This document shows positions 1 through 8,171 of a stretch of 49,971 nt of DNA, in pieces. The DNA is from Lysobacterales bacterium (GTDB lineage: Bacteria > Pseudomonadota > Gammaproteobacteria > Xanthomonadales > SZUA-36), in contig JANQPM010000041.1 in the NCBI GenBank assembly GCA_028289465.1, positions 1 to 49,971 on the forward strand. The letters run 5' to 3'. The notes under the pieces were generated by a model that worked only from the letters and a program-made list of their open reading frames with translations, was not told the DNA's origin and did no database searches. A program made the position numbers and the translations under genes. Numbering within the stretch: the first letter of the stretch is position 1; every line of letters starts with the position of its first letter.

Positions 1-632
1 TGCCAGCCGTAGGCCTCGAAGCGGGCCGGCGTATCGTCGGTAAACCAGCCGCCGACTTCACCGTCGATGGAAATGCCGTTGTCGTCCCAGAACGCGATCA
101 GCTTACCCAGTTTCAGCGTGCCGGCCAGCGAACAGGCTTCGTGGGAAACACCCTCCATCAGGCAGCCGTCGCCGAGAAAAACCCAGGTCCGGTGATCCAC
201 AACGGCATGGCCTTCGCGATTAAAGCGCCGCGCTAAAACCTGTTCTGCCAGAGCCATGCCCACGGCGTTGGCGATACCCTGCCCCAGCGGCCCGGTGGTG
301 GTTTCCACACCGGGCGTTTCGCCGTATTCGGGATGGCCCGGGGTTTTGGAATGCAGTTGCCTGAAGTTGCGCAACTCGTCGATGGACAAATCGTAGCCGG
401 CCAGATGCAACAGCGAATAGACCAGCATGGAGCCGTGCCCGTTGGAGAGCACAAAGCGGTCGCGGTCGGCCCAGCCCGGATCGGCGGGATTGTGTTTCAG
501 GTAGTCGTTCCACAGAACTTCTGCGATATCGGCCATGCCCATCGGCATGCCGGGATGGCCGGAGTTGGCTTGCTGCACACCGTCCATGCTGAGCGCACGG
601 ATGGCGTTGGCCAGTTCACGTCGACTGGGCAT
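1..632 (-). CDS. tkt: Transketolase, N-terminal part (runs off the left edge)
   Basis: The visible 210 residues are the thiamine-diphosphate (PP) half of transketolase, which moves two-carbon ketol units between sugar phosphates in the pentose phosphate and Calvin pathways. SGHPG lies at residues 24-28. The ThDP/Mg motif begins at GDGCLMEG (154-161) and closes at the Asn of WDDNG (185). The segment TTTGPLGQG (111-119) is also typical of the family. The start ATG at 632 follows AGGA at about 10 bases and gives the usual N-terminus ([19 protein letters not shown]). The remaining roughly 450 residues, with the Pyr and C-terminal domains, lie outside the window. Other ThDP enzymes such as DXS do not fit these motifs. 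Confidence 0.95.
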   Translation of the reverse strand, partial: MPSRRELANAIRALSMDGVQQANSGHPGMPMGMADIAEVLWNDYLKHNPADPGWADRDRFVLSNGHGSMLVYSLLHLAGYDLSIDELRNFRQLHSKTPGHPEYGETPGVETTTGPLGQGIANAVGMALAEQVLARRFNREGHAVVDHRTWVFLGDGCLMEGVSHEACSLAGTLKLGKLIAFWDDNGISIDGEVGGWFTDDTPARFEAYGW

Positions 633-755
633 TGATGCGGGTCCTGCTCGGTTGTTATGGGTCGGCTGATGCCGGTAAAAGCAGTCGGCAATTGTCGCCG
701 ATGCCGGACCCGCGGGCAAGAGCAGGCGGCACCGTTTCGGCAAAATAACCGGACC

Positions 756-785
756 GGCAAGCCTGCGCGGCTGTGCAGGCTTGCC
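756..785 (-). terminator. Stem-loop after the symporter gene, possible terminator
   Basis: A perfect 11-bp inverted repeat, GGCAAGCCTGC and GCAGGCTTGCC, encloses an 8-base loop. It lies 18 bases beyond the symporter stop and before the transketolase start. The T-run on the minus strand (GGTTATTTTG) comes about 6 bases after the stem, so termination efficiency is uncertain. Confidence 0.5.
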
Positions 786-802
786 GTTACCGAGACTCCT
801 TT

Positions 803-2332
803 TTAAGCGCTACGGTGGCGCTGAAGCTGGCCTGCCTTGTAGCGCGACCAGTAGTTGTCCAGCTCGCGCTTGACCACCGGCATCAGGAAGTACAGACCGA
901 GTATGTTCGGAAACGCCATCGCAAAGATCATTGCGTCGGAGAAATCGATGACCGCGCCGAGCTGCATTGACGATCCGATCACGACAAATACCAGGAACAG
1001 CAACTTATAAGTCGTGTCCGCGGCTTTCGATTCCCCGAAAAGATAGGTCCAGCATTTCAGGCCATAGTACGACCAGGAAATCATCGTGGAGAACGCAAAC
1101 AGCACGACCGCCACCGTCAGCACCCACGGGAACCAGGAAATGGCGGACTGGAATGCATCCGAGGTCAGTTGTACGCCGGCACTCGGGTCGACTGACGGAT
1201 CCCAGGTGCCGGTAATGATAATCACCAGTGCGGTCACCGTGCACACCACCACGGTATCGATAAAGGGCTCGTACAGCGCAACGATGCCTTCGGTAACCGG
1301 CTCATTGGTCCTTACCGCCGAATGGGCAATGGCTGCAGAACCCACCCCGGCCTCGTTGGAAAACGCGGCCCGCTTAAAGCCCTGGAACAGCACGCCGATA
1401 ACACCGCCGGCAACGCCTTCCGGGCTGAACGCACCGGACACAATAGCGCCGAATGCCGCCGGTACGGCCGGCAGATTCATCAAAATGACGGTGAACCCGG
1501 CCAGCAGATAAGTTACGGCCATGAACGGCACCAGCTTAGAGGTAACCCGTGCAATGCCCCGGATACCGCCGATAATCACCAGACCGACCGCGCCGGCAAC
1601 GATCAGGCCGAACAGCCAGCCCTTGCCGGCCAGCCAACTGCTCTCGCCGCCAGTCACATTCAGCAACTGCTGGAAGGATTGGTTGGCCTGGAACATATTG
1701 CCGCCGCCAAACGAGCCGCCAATGCAGAAAACGGCGAATGCGACCGCCAGTATTTTACCCAGTAGTTTGAGCTTTGAGCTGCGCTCGGCCAGCCCTTTGG
1801 ACAGGTAGTACATCGGGCCGCCCGATACGGTGCCGTCCGGGTTTTCGTTGCGGTACTTAACGCCGAGCGTGCACTCGACAAACTTCGAGGACATGCCAAG
1901 CAGGCCGGCCAGAATCATCCAGAACGTCGCGCCCGGTCCGCCCAGGGATACCGCAACCGCAACGCCGGCAATATTGCCCAGACCCACCGTCCCGGAAATC
2001 GCGGTGGCCAGAGCTTGGAAATGTGTGACTTCGCCGGCTGCGTTCGGGTCGCTGTAGTCCCCTCGCACCAGGCGGAAACCCAGGCGCATCGCGCGCAGGT
2101 TAATAAAACGGAAGTACAGCGTAAAAATACTTGCGGCAACGATCAGCCAAACCAAAACGATCGGAAAATCGACGCCCATAATAGGGAGCGAGGAAAAGAT
2201 AAAGCCGGCAACTGCGTCCGCAATCGGCCGGACCGCGTCATCTATTTTCTGGTCCAGCCCTTCCTGCGCCAGTACCGGAAAGCTCGCCAGCAAGCTGAAC
2301 AGAACCGGCATCAGAGTTATTTTTCTAAACAT
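803..2332 (-). CDS. Sodium:alanine symporter family protein (AGCS)
   Basis: This 509-residue inner-membrane carrier is of the alanine/glycine:cation symporter family, which imports alanine or glycine with Na+. Family signatures seen are the [22 protein letters not shown] stretch near residues 112-133, followed by [21 protein letters not shown], and later [21 protein letters not shown]. About ten hydrophobic segments are visible. The N-terminus ([23 protein letters not shown]) looks like a cleavable signal, found in part of the family. ATG at 2332 is chosen because AAGGAG lies 8 bases upstream; a TTG six bases earlier is too close to it. It follows the UspA gene by 27 bases, so the two are probably co-transcribed. 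Substrate (alanine or glycine) is not decided by sequence. Confidence 0.93.
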   Translation of the reverse strand: MFRKITLMPVLFSLLASFPVLAQEGLDQKIDDAVRPIADAVAGFIFSSLPIMGVDFPIVLVWLIVAASIFTLYFRFINLRAMRLGFRLVRGDYSDPNAAGEVTHFQALATAISGTVGLGNIAGVAVAVSLGGPGATFWMILAGLLGMSSKFVECTLGVKYRNENPDGTVSGGPMYYLSKGLAERSSKLKLLGKILAVAFAVFCIGGSFGGGNMFQANQSFQQLLNVTGGESSWLAGKGWLFGLIVAGAVGLVIIGGIRGIARVTSKLVPFMAVTYLLAGFTVILMNLPAVPAAFGAIVSGAFSPEGVAGGVIGVLFQGFKRAAFSNEAGVGSAAIAHSAVRTNEPVTEGIVALYEPFIDTVVVCTVTALVIIITGTWDPSVDPSAGVQLTSDAFQSAISWFPWVLTVAVVLFAFSTMISWSYYGLKCWTYLFGESKAADTTYKLLFLVFVVIGSSMQLGAVIDFSDAMIFAMAFPNILGLYFLMPVVKRELDNYWSRYKAGQLQRHRSA

Positions 2333-2359
2333 GCTCAAATCTCCTTCTAGCCGGTTCCG

Positions 2360-2794
2360 TCAAGGAACCACGGTGACGGGACAATCGGCAATCTGTACCA
2401 GGCTGGCCGTCACGCTGCCGAACAGCAGTGCCGCCAGACGGGAACTGCCGCGGCGTCCGACATAGATGCCCTGCACCTGCAATTCGTTGCCCAGCGCATC
2501 CAGCACCTCGGCTGCATGTCCGTGCCGGACCACGCCGCGCACATCGACCCCCTGCTCGGAATATTTCTCGACCAGCGGGTCGATTACATCGGCTTGCGCC
2601 CGTTCGATTTCTTCTTCCCGCCGCTTGTGCCGGACTTCGTTTTCACTGGGTGTGCTGAATGTATAAGGCGACCATTCGATAACGTAGGCAATCACTAATT
2701 CCGCCCCCGTTTTTTTGGCCTGTTCGGCGGCATATGCCAGCGCCCGGCCACCCCCGTCGCTGCCGTCGGTTCCTACCAGAAGAGTACCACTCAT
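2360..2794 (-). CDS. Universal stress protein, ATP-binding UspA type
   Basis: A single UspA domain of 144 residues. It begins with the typical strand LLVGTDGSDGGGRAL and carries the nucleotide-binding pattern G-2x-G-9x-G-S as GRRGSSRLAALLFGS near residues 112-126, followed by the closing strand CPVTVV. That motif points to the ATP-binding class. The protein is presumably cytoplasmic. A GAGG box lies 9 bases before the ATG. It is the first gene of a pair with the downstream symporter (27-base gap); such pairing of UspA with a transporter often marks a regulatory partner, but that role is only inferred here. Confidence 0.93.
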   Translation of the reverse strand: MSGTLLVGTDGSDGGGRALAYAAEQAKKTGAELVIAYVIEWSPYTFSTPSENEVRHKRREEEIERAQADVIDPLVEKYSEQGVDVRGVVRHGHAAEVLDALGNELQVQGIYVGRRGSSRLAALLFGSVTASLVQIADCPVTVVP

Positions 2795-2959
2795 ACGGCT
2801 TTTCCTCTTTTCATGCGTTGTTCTAAAGGCGGTAATACTACACTAAACCCTGCGGAAAGTGAGTCTTCATGCGGTCTGCCGACCCTTCTACCACCGTGAA
2901 CTACCGCCGGGCTGCACTGGGCCGATGGCCGATGTGTACACCGTTATTGTTGCGCCGAA

Positions 2960-3385
2960 TTAGCGCAGTTCCTTACGAATAACCAGTTTCAGGCCCGACC
3001 AAATCTCGTCCACTGCGCAGACTTTGATATCGACCAGGCCCAGCGGCAACGCGTAATGCCGCACTGTGTCTTCGGTCACTTCGCTGGCCACACCCGACGC
3101 CTTCTTCGGCCAGGATACCCAGATCGTACCGTCGGGCCTGATGCGCGGCCGGTAGCGCTGAAGATGGGTATTCAGCGTTTTTTTGCGGCGGCAGAACAAG
3201 TGCACAAAATCCAGCGCAGACCGGGGTCTTGTCAGCCAGCGGACTTCGGTACCGGCCGAACCCAGCAGGGACAGATAATGATCGGGCGCGCCAACCCGCA
3301 GTGCCCGCATCGACGGTTTTAGTCCGAGTTTCTTTGCCAGCGGCGTTCCAGAATAACCGAGTGCGAGCCTATCCGGATCAGGCAT
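2960..3385 (-). CDS. DUF3052-like protein
   Basis: A 141-residue soluble protein of unknown function. It shows the conserved opening LGYSGTPLAKKLGLKP and the closing blocks IWVSWPKKASGVASEVTED and VDIKVCAVDEIWSGLKLV, which I recall from DUF3052-type proteins; the family name is from memory. The open frame extends further upstream, but that part overlaps the thioredoxin-like gene and does not resemble the family, so ATG 3385 is taken as start. Start and upstream stop interlock in the eight bases ATGCCTGA, which suggests translational coupling. No membrane segment or catalytic motif is evident. Confidence 0.75.
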   Translation of the reverse strand: MPDPDRLALGYSGTPLAKKLGLKPSMRALRVGAPDHYLSLLGSAGTEVRWLTRPRSALDFVHLFCRRKKTLNTHLQRYRPRIRPDGTIWVSWPKKASGVASEVTEDTVRHYALPLGLVDIKVCAVDEIWSGLKLVIRKELR

Positions 3386-3941
3386 GGTCTGGACGCCACT
3401 TAATTGAACACCCCAGGGATGGATATTGCTGCGCCGGCCCCGAACCGGTACGGGCGATCTGATGCATGGCGTTGTACAGCTCCGGTTCGGCATCGGGCAT
3501 CGTCCGGGCCGGGCCGGACGCATCCAGCCGGCCGCGATACTGCAGGATCAGTTCCGCGTTGTAGCCGAAAAAATCCGGCGTGCACACCGCACCGTAGGCT
3601 TTTGCCGTCGCCTGGGTTTCATCCAGCAGATAGGGGAACGGATAAGCCCATTCCTTTGCAACCCGTTTCATCGGCTCCAGACCATCCTGCGGATAGGCTT
3701 CGGTATCGTTCGGCATGATCGCGACGCAGCCGATGCCTTCGGCGGCGAGCCGCGCGCTATCCCTGACTATTTTCGCCTGTATGGCTTGCACATAAGGGCA
3801 GTGATTGCAGATAAACATGACCAGCAGACCGGCGTCGTCGCGACAATCGTCAATGCAGTATTCCCGGCCGTCGATTCCGGGCAATTTGAAGTCCGCCGCC
3901 GGAGCACCCAGATCGGCTGTTGGAGTTTCGGTGAGAACCAT
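3378..3941 (-). CDS. Thioredoxin-family protein (redoxin type)
   Basis: 187 residues. The opening TPTADLGAPAADFKLPGIDGREY matches peroxiredoxin/redoxin folds, and the active-site-like CxxC is CNHC at about residues 45-48 in FICNHCPYVQAI. The end, PSLGCSIKWR, is characteristic of this group of thioredoxin-family proteins. No signal peptide is seen, so it is probably cytoplasmic. AAAGG lies about 9 bases before the ATG. It is the first gene of a coupled pair with the DUF3052-like protein. The natural substrate is unknown; it could be a thiol-disulfide reductase or a peroxidase. Confidence 0.85.
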   Translation of the reverse strand: MVLTETPTADLGAPAADFKLPGIDGREYCIDDCRDDAGLLVMFICNHCPYVQAIQAKIVRDSARLAAEGIGCVAIMPNDTEAYPQDGLEPMKRVAKEWAYPFPYLLDETQATAKAYGAVCTPDFFGYNAELILQYRGRLDASGPARTMPDAEPELYNAMHQIARTGSGPAQQYPSLGCSIKWRPDHA

Positions 3942-4112
3942 GATCTAAACCTTTCTTTTCCAGTCGATTTGCAACATGATAAATCTTGTTTCGGCAGCAC
4001 GATTTTCAGTCGCATATGCCAATCGTTTTCTGCTATGCTTTTAAATAAACTTTTTAAGCCAATTGTGCTCTAACAAACACTGGATCATCCGGCAGTTTGT
4101 ATTAAAGGTAAA
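3942..4112. promoter_or_regulatory. Divergent promoter region
   Basis: About 170 bases between the divergent thioredoxin-like gene and the outer-membrane barrel gene. The rightward half is AT-rich (CTATGCTTTTAAATAAAC around 4033-4050), which fits a promoter. No clear operator repeat was recognised. Confidence 0.4.
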
Positions 4113-5306
4113 GTGGCTAGCGCAAAACGCATAAATTTGAGCTTCGCGTTCACGGCAATTTTGCTTGCCGTGGCGCTGGTGTATGTGCCGGTCTCAGTAT
4201 CCGCTCAAGCCGAGACCGATAGCACTTCAAACGAACGCCTGCTGTCAACCGACCGGCCGGTGATCGACGGTTACGGCATACATTTCCCCAGTGTTCATTT
4301 CCCAGGGATTCATTCCCCGGGGATTCATTCCCAGCACGGCGTACAAACGCTGCGCCTGAGCTTGTCAGATCCGCTGACGCTGACCGGCCAGACCCAGCAG
4401 GCCCATATCGACGACCTGGGTGGCCTGCTGCGCTTCTCTTCCGATCTGAACCTGCAGGCCGGCGACCACACCAGCCTGGGCCTGAACTTCAGCCAGTCGA
4501 TTTTCGATTATCAGCCCAATTTCAGGCCGCTCGGCAATATCCATTGCGAGAACGGCGTGATGGAGGCCGGTTCTTACCACGCCAGCAACTGCCAGTTCAT
4601 CTCCGACGAACTCAACGGCCACCGTATTACCGACCATCTGATCAGCCTCGGTCCGCGCTGGGCACCCAGCGACCACATTTCAGTGCAACTGGAATACTTC
4701 CAGCAGCAAACCCGGACCAGCAGCAACCGCGTCGCAGCGCTGCTGAACGGCGGCAGTAACTTCGACCTGAATCACAGCCTGACCCAGATGCTGACAACGG
4801 CGCCGATTGTCATCGCCCCGGCGCTGGCCGATGGCGCTTCCGTCACCAGCCGGGCCGAAGGTGTTGACCTTGATTTGCGGTTGGGCTTTACCACTTCACA
4901 GGCCGGCAATATGGAGCTGGGCCTGCAATTGACGCGCATTACCGATATCGACATCAATATGTTCGGCGTTGAATCCGCGTTGCCGATTCAGTACTCGCCG
5001 ATCGCACCGTTCAACACCGCCAAGCTGGACTTCGACTGGGCCAGGGGCGATTTCAGCGGCGGCCTGCAAACCAACTACCGCGAGTCGGTGGAGTTTTTCA
5101 ACAATCAGTCGCTTGACAGCTTGACCACTTTTGACCTGCACTTTACCTGGCGCACCCCATGGAATGCCAACCTGAGCATTGGCGCGTCCAACCTGTTCGA
5201 CGACAGCACCGAGCTGGAATCGGACAATCAGCAGGACAACATTGACGACCCCTTCGAAATGATCTACGGTCGGGTTCCGTACGTTCGTTACCAACAAGAC
5301 CTATAA
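4113..5306 (+). CDS. Plug-less outer-membrane beta-barrel, resembling the C-terminal part of a TonB-dependent receptor
   Basis: 397 residues with a signal peptide (hydrophobic core about 8-28, cleavage near VSVSAQA). Residues 56-75 form four pentapeptide repeats (IHFPS, VHFPG, IHSPG, IHSQH). The rest is alternating amphipathic strands, ending in LTTFDLHFTWRTPWNANLSIG and then EMIYGRVPYVRYQQDL, the kind of last strands seen in TonB-dependent receptors. There is no plug domain or TonB box, so it is either a truncated receptor kept with its own signal peptide or a distinct porin. The start is GTG with AAAGG 5 bases upstream. Two cysteines bracket GVMEAGSYHASN, as in receptor loops. It is followed after 31 bases by an oxygenase gene. 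Confidence 0.7.
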   Translation: MASAKRINLSFAFTAILLAVALVYVPVSVSAQAETDSTSNERLLSTDRPVIDGYGIHFPSVHFPGIHSPGIHSQHGVQTLRLSLSDPLTLTGQTQQAHIDDLGGLLRFSSDLNLQAGDHTSLGLNFSQSIFDYQPNFRPLGNIHCENGVMEAGSYHASNCQFISDELNGHRITDHLISLGPRWAPSDHISVQLEYFQQQTRTSSNRVAALLNGGSNFDLNHSLTQMLTTAPIVIAPALADGASVTSRAEGVDLDLRLGFTTSQAGNMELGLQLTRITDIDINMFGVESALPIQYSPIAPFNTAKLDFDWARGDFSGGLQTNYRESVEFFNNQSLDSLTTFDLHFTWRTPWNANLSIGASNLFDDSTELESDNQQDNIDDPFEMIYGRVPYVRYQQDL

Positions 5307-5312
5307 CGAATA

Positions 5313-5332
5313 AAACAGCCGAGTTGCTGTTT
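5313..5332 (+). promoter_or_regulatory. Hairpin just upstream of the oxygenase start
   Basis: AAACAGC and GCTGTTT pair across the 6-base loop CGAGTT. The hairpin starts 7 bases after the barrel gene stop and ends 5 bases before the ATG at 5338, where a Shine-Dalgarno sequence would be expected but none is present. It may be a weak terminator/attenuator or a translational control element. Confidence 0.45.
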
Positions 5333-5337
5333 ATTGC

Positions 5338-5895
5338 ATGACCGCTCTTGATCACTATATTCGTGTCTACGACGATGCCCTGATGGCTGACTTTTGCCGC
5401 AGGACCGTCGACTGGTTCGAACAGCACCCGGAGCAGCAACAGCGCAATGGCGCCAGCATCCGCTCCGGTCTGGCCGAGAGTAGCTGGACGGAAATGGACC
5501 TTTCGGACTGTGAGGCATTCGGCTTTTGCAATATGATCAGCAATTGCATCCGCCACTACAAATCGCGGTACGACCAGGACTGTGCGATTCGTCCGGCACT
5601 GCCGGAGCCCGCCGATTTCGCGCCGTTGATTCTGAAACGCTATGACGCGGGCCAGGACCAGTTCCAGCCGCACTACGATTCGCTGGGTCCGGTATCCGAC
5701 CGCTACCTGGTATTCCTGTGGTACCTGAATGATGTCGCGTTAGGCGGCGAAACCCATTTCGTGGACCTTGACCTCAGTGTAAAACCGGAAATCGGGCGCA
5801 TGCTGATGTTTCCGCCGTACTGGATGTACCGCCACACCGGCAAACGTCCTGAAAGCGGCGCCAAATATATTTTGAGCACCTACGCGTTGTGGTAA
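5338..5895 (+). CDS. 2-oxoglutarate/Fe(II)-dependent oxygenase (prolyl-4-hydroxylase-like)
   Basis: 185 residues. It has the iron triad HxD...H as His112, Asp114 (PHYDSLG) and His166 (RHTGKRP), and the 2-oxoglutarate-binding Lys176 in GAKYILSTY. The core strand LVFLWYLNDVALGGETHF is typical of P4H-like enzymes. No signal peptide, so cytoplasmic. It resembles the oxygenase at 31722-32381, which has LNTVDEGGETEF at the same place and the same triad spacing. The ATG at 5338 lacks a Shine-Dalgarno sequence. Substrate unknown: a protein side chain or a small molecule are both possible. Confidence 0.85.
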   Translation: MTALDHYIRVYDDALMADFCRRTVDWFEQHPEQQQRNGASIRSGLAESSWTEMDLSDCEAFGFCNMISNCIRHYKSRYDQDCAIRPALPEPADFAPLILKRYDAGQDQFQPHYDSLGPVSDRYLVFLWYLNDVALGGETHFVDLDLSVKPEIGRMLMFPPYWMYRHTGKRPESGAKYILSTYALW

Positions 5896-5983
5896 GCCGC
5901 AGTCCGGCCCCGCTGCGGCAGTGGCGTGGGAAACCGCGAGCGTTGTTTGCTACACTCACGCTGCGTACTGAGAAAGGTTTCCA

Positions 5984-6541
5984 ATGAAAACTCGAACACT
6001 AACGCTGCTGGTCGCATTCATTGCAACCACGCCAATCTGGGCGGATGATTTCTCCAGCCTGGAGGAGAGAATGACCGGCAAGGAATTTCGCGAGACCGGT
6101 CTGCACAAACTGACCGATGCGGAATTGGAAAGCCTGAATGCATGGGTCAAGAAACATCAATTGCTGCCCGAGCATACTCCGCCGGCACCGGCATCGCCGG
6201 GCACTTCGGCATCACCAGCACCGGTACCGCCAGCGCCGGTATCGTCAGCATCCACATCAACAGAGTCGGACAAAGACGGTGACGGCAGAGGCTTTGAATA
6301 TCAGAAAAAGAGCGACCGCACTCCGGTCACATCCAACATCGTCGGGACCTTTACCGGATGGACCGGCAAGACGGTATTCAAACTGGAAAACGGCATGATC
6401 TGGGAACAAAACGAAAAGGACCAGTTTTCCGTCCGCGCGATAGAAGGCCCGGAAGTCACGATCAAGCCCGGCATATTCGGCACCTGGCGGCTGCAGGTTA
6501 AAGGCTACGGTCCATCGGTCAAGGTCCGCCGGCTTCAATAA
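5984..6541 (+). CDS. Secreted hypothetical protein with Pro/Ala/Ser linker
   Basis: 185 residues with a signal peptide (MKTRTLTLLVAFIATTPIWA). A short helical region follows (SLEERMTGKEFRETGLHKLTDAELESLNAWVKKH, about 25-58), then a low-complexity Pro/Ala/Ser/Thr linker (about 64-92) and a C-terminal beta-rich segment (about 110-185, GTFTGWTGKTVFKLENGMIWEQ). I recall similar domain order in periplasmic proteins of Xanthomonadales-like bacteria, but no function is known to me. AAAGG lies about 8 bases before the ATG. It stands alone, convergent with the next gene. Confidence 0.8.
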   Translation: MKTRTLTLLVAFIATTPIWADDFSSLEERMTGKEFRETGLHKLTDAELESLNAWVKKHQLLPEHTPPAPASPGTSASPAPVPPAPVSSASTSTESDKDGDGRGFEYQKKSDRTPVTSNIVGTFTGWTGKTVFKLENGMIWEQNEKDQFSVRAIEGPEVTIKPGIFGTWRLQVKGYGPSVKVRRLQ

Positions 6542-6593
6542 GCGGCCCGTTTTCCCATTCCGCTTCTGAGCCTGCTTCTCACCGGAGCAGACT

Positions 6594-7316
6594 TCAATCG
6601 CCGCGTATGCTCGCGTTCTTGCTGAAAAAGCGCTTGGCGCGAAAGTCCAGGCGCTCGATACGCTTTTTATCCGCGGCGGTCATCGCCCGCACTTCCAGGG
6701 ACAGCGCATCACGCGGAAACGGCATCACATGCACGAACGGCGTCGCCATGCGCAGTTGATGGTCCGCATCCCCGCGTTTGAACAGCGTATTGACATGAAT
6801 ATGGTGATAGACGTCCGAATCGACCACGCCGGTCAGCACCGTATAGCGCTCTTCAAAGTGATAGAACGGCTGCGATAGCATCACCGACCAGCCGGGCGGT
6901 GTCCTGACTTTCCACGGGTTGGTGAACTTTACCGAATCGGCAATATAGGCATTACTCAGCGGCATGGTTTCGTATTGCAGCGCTTTGCTGTGCGGTGTCG
7001 CATGGGCCAGTTCGTTAGAGCCGACACAGTAGATCTGTTCGCCGCGTATCTGGACCAGAAAATCGGACCACAGCGGAACCAGATAGCCTTCCGACAGATA
7101 GGAAATCAATCCGGGGCAACGGCGGATCGTTGCGTTGACATTGGATATCCGCAGCTTGTCGCTGAGACCGAATGGAAAACGACCCTTGCCCGGCGGTACC
7201 GGCTTGGCTGCCGGCATTTTCTTAAACCAGTCGGGAAACGCCCGCTTGGCCGGTATCGGCGGAAACTCAAGCAGCGCTTCGTGTTCGGTAAAAAATTCGA
7301 TATTAGCTTTAGCCAT
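6594..7316 (-). CDS. Hypothetical protein, resembling uncharacterised proteins of marine phages
   Basis: 240 residues, soluble, no signal or membrane segment. Opening IEFFTEHEALLEFPPIPAKRAFPDWFKK and the segment RRCPGLISYLSEGYLVPLWSDF recall hypothetical proteins that I remember from T4-like marine phages and marine bacteria, often found near 2-oxoglutarate oxygenases. The likeness is from memory and not tested. A tyrosine- and histidine-rich middle (QPFYHFEERYTVLTGVVDSDVYHHIH) lacks the HxD iron motif. ATG 7316 is preferred over the upstream 7376 because the family opening begins there; an AAGAG box lies about 11 bases before it. Confidence 0.7.
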   Translation of the reverse strand: MAKANIEFFTEHEALLEFPPIPAKRAFPDWFKKMPAAKPVPPGKGRFPFGLSDKLRISNVNATIRRCPGLISYLSEGYLVPLWSDFLVQIRGEQIYCVGSNELAHATPHSKALQYETMPLSNAYIADSVKFTNPWKVRTPPGWSVMLSQPFYHFEERYTVLTGVVDSDVYHHIHVNTLFKRGDADHQLRMATPFVHVMPFPRDALSLEVRAMTAADKKRIERLDFRAKRFFSKNASIRGD

Positions 7317-7452
7317 GGATTCAATCGATCTCTTGGTCGGCAACGGACAAGTTTGAGCACAGACTATACCGCGCATGTTCCAATACGCAACACCTGAACC
7401 GTACCCATGGGAACGCCCTCAGGTGCAATAAATACCAGCTATACAGATATTC

Positions 7453-7466
7453 GCGCCTGAAGGCGC
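7453..7466. repeat. Short REP-like palindrome
   Basis: GCGCCT-GA-AGGCGC followed by TCCTACAGTGG. The form resembles the dispersed 'GCGCC...GGCGCTCCTACA' elements I recall from pseudomonads and Xanthomonadales. A fragment with a similar tail (CGCCCGAACGCGCTTCTACAG) lies at about 32442-32462. Confidence 0.5.
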
Positions 7467-7510
7467 TCCTACAGTGGAAAGCACCAACAAACAGGATTGA
7501 GGAGATTGAC

Positions 7511-7843
7511 CTATCTTGATTGTCGGCGGATATAGATCATCATGACCCGGAGTACGAAATAGCCGAGCATGCCGACAGCCAGCAAGTACTTGGACCAGGC
7601 CGATGCACCGCGGCTCAACCACGCGCTGTCCATCAGATACCAGATCGCGCCAATCAGAAAAACGGTTAGCGCCACATAGGACAGCATAGTCAAGCGGTAC
7701 AGCCTTTCGCGCCGCTTCTTATAGTGCGTTTCTTCCGTCAGTTCCGGCTGACTGGCAACACCCCGCTGATAACCGCAACTCGGGCAAGCCGGCGCTTTGT
7801 CGGACATTCTGTGATTGCAGTTGACGCAGCGAACAATAGCCAT
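7511..7843 (-). CDS. Zinc-ribbon membrane protein, hypothetical
   Basis: 110 residues. The N-terminus is a zinc ribbon with two Cys pairs (CVNC at 6-9, CPSC at 20-23), followed by a charged linker and two hydrophobic segments (about 52-70 and 84-103), so it should be an inner-membrane protein with a cytoplasmic ribbon. No family with a known role was recognised. It stands alone and faces the same way as the kinase operon, with repeat DNA between. Confidence 0.8.
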   Translation of the reverse strand: MAIVRCVNCNHRMSDKAPACPSCGYQRGVASQPELTEETHYKKRRERLYRLTMLSYVALTVFLIGAIWYLMDSAWLSRGASAWSKYLLAVGMLGYFVLRVMMIYIRRQSR

Positions 7844-8171
7844 GAAATACCTCTGGCGGAGAACTATTCATTCACCATAGCATGATTGGATCGGGCGACG
7901 AAGGAGCCGCAGGCAATCCGCCGAAGCGGGCGCAAGACACCGCCGATCACAGCCGGTTGGTTCGTGTAGCGAATCAGAGGCGGGAATCCAATAGACCCAT
8001 GCGGTCTTGGGGCTGCGGTTTCCGCTGAAGGCGGAAGAAGCGGGCGCAAGACACCGCCAATTACAGTTGGTTGGTTCGCGCAGCGAATCAGAGGCTGGAA
8101 TCTCTAAACTGATGAAGTCTTGCGGTTGCGGTTTTCGCCGTCAGGCGAAAGAAGCGGGCGCAAGACACCTT
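7844..8171. repeat. Intergenic region built of hairpin repeats
   Basis: 328 bases without a gene. From 7921 to 8166 it alternates two hairpin types. Type B (7945-7988, 8059-8102) has the core GGTTGGTTCG...CGAATCAGAGGC with an inner TTCGC/GCGAA stem. Type A (8004-8052, 8117-8166) has an outer stem GTCTTG/CAAGAC and an inner stem that differs between copies but still pairs: TTCCGC/GCGGAA and TTCGCC/GGCGAA. A lone 3' half of type A (GAAGCGGGCGCAAGACACC) opens the array at 7923. The last copy ends 5 bases beyond the kinase stop codon. Related copies lie at 44242-44609 and 49818-49971. Confidence 0.85.

Noticed and set aside
2339..2359. Riboswitch (glycine type) before the alanine/glycine symporter
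   Set aside because: Only 27 bases separate it from the UspA gene, too few for an aptamer, and no conserved glycine-riboswitch core was seen upstream of UspA either.
3386..3523. Upstream extension of the DUF3052-like protein
   Set aside because: The 46 extra codons overlap the thioredoxin-like gene and have no family likeness; the ATGCCTGA junction marks the real start.
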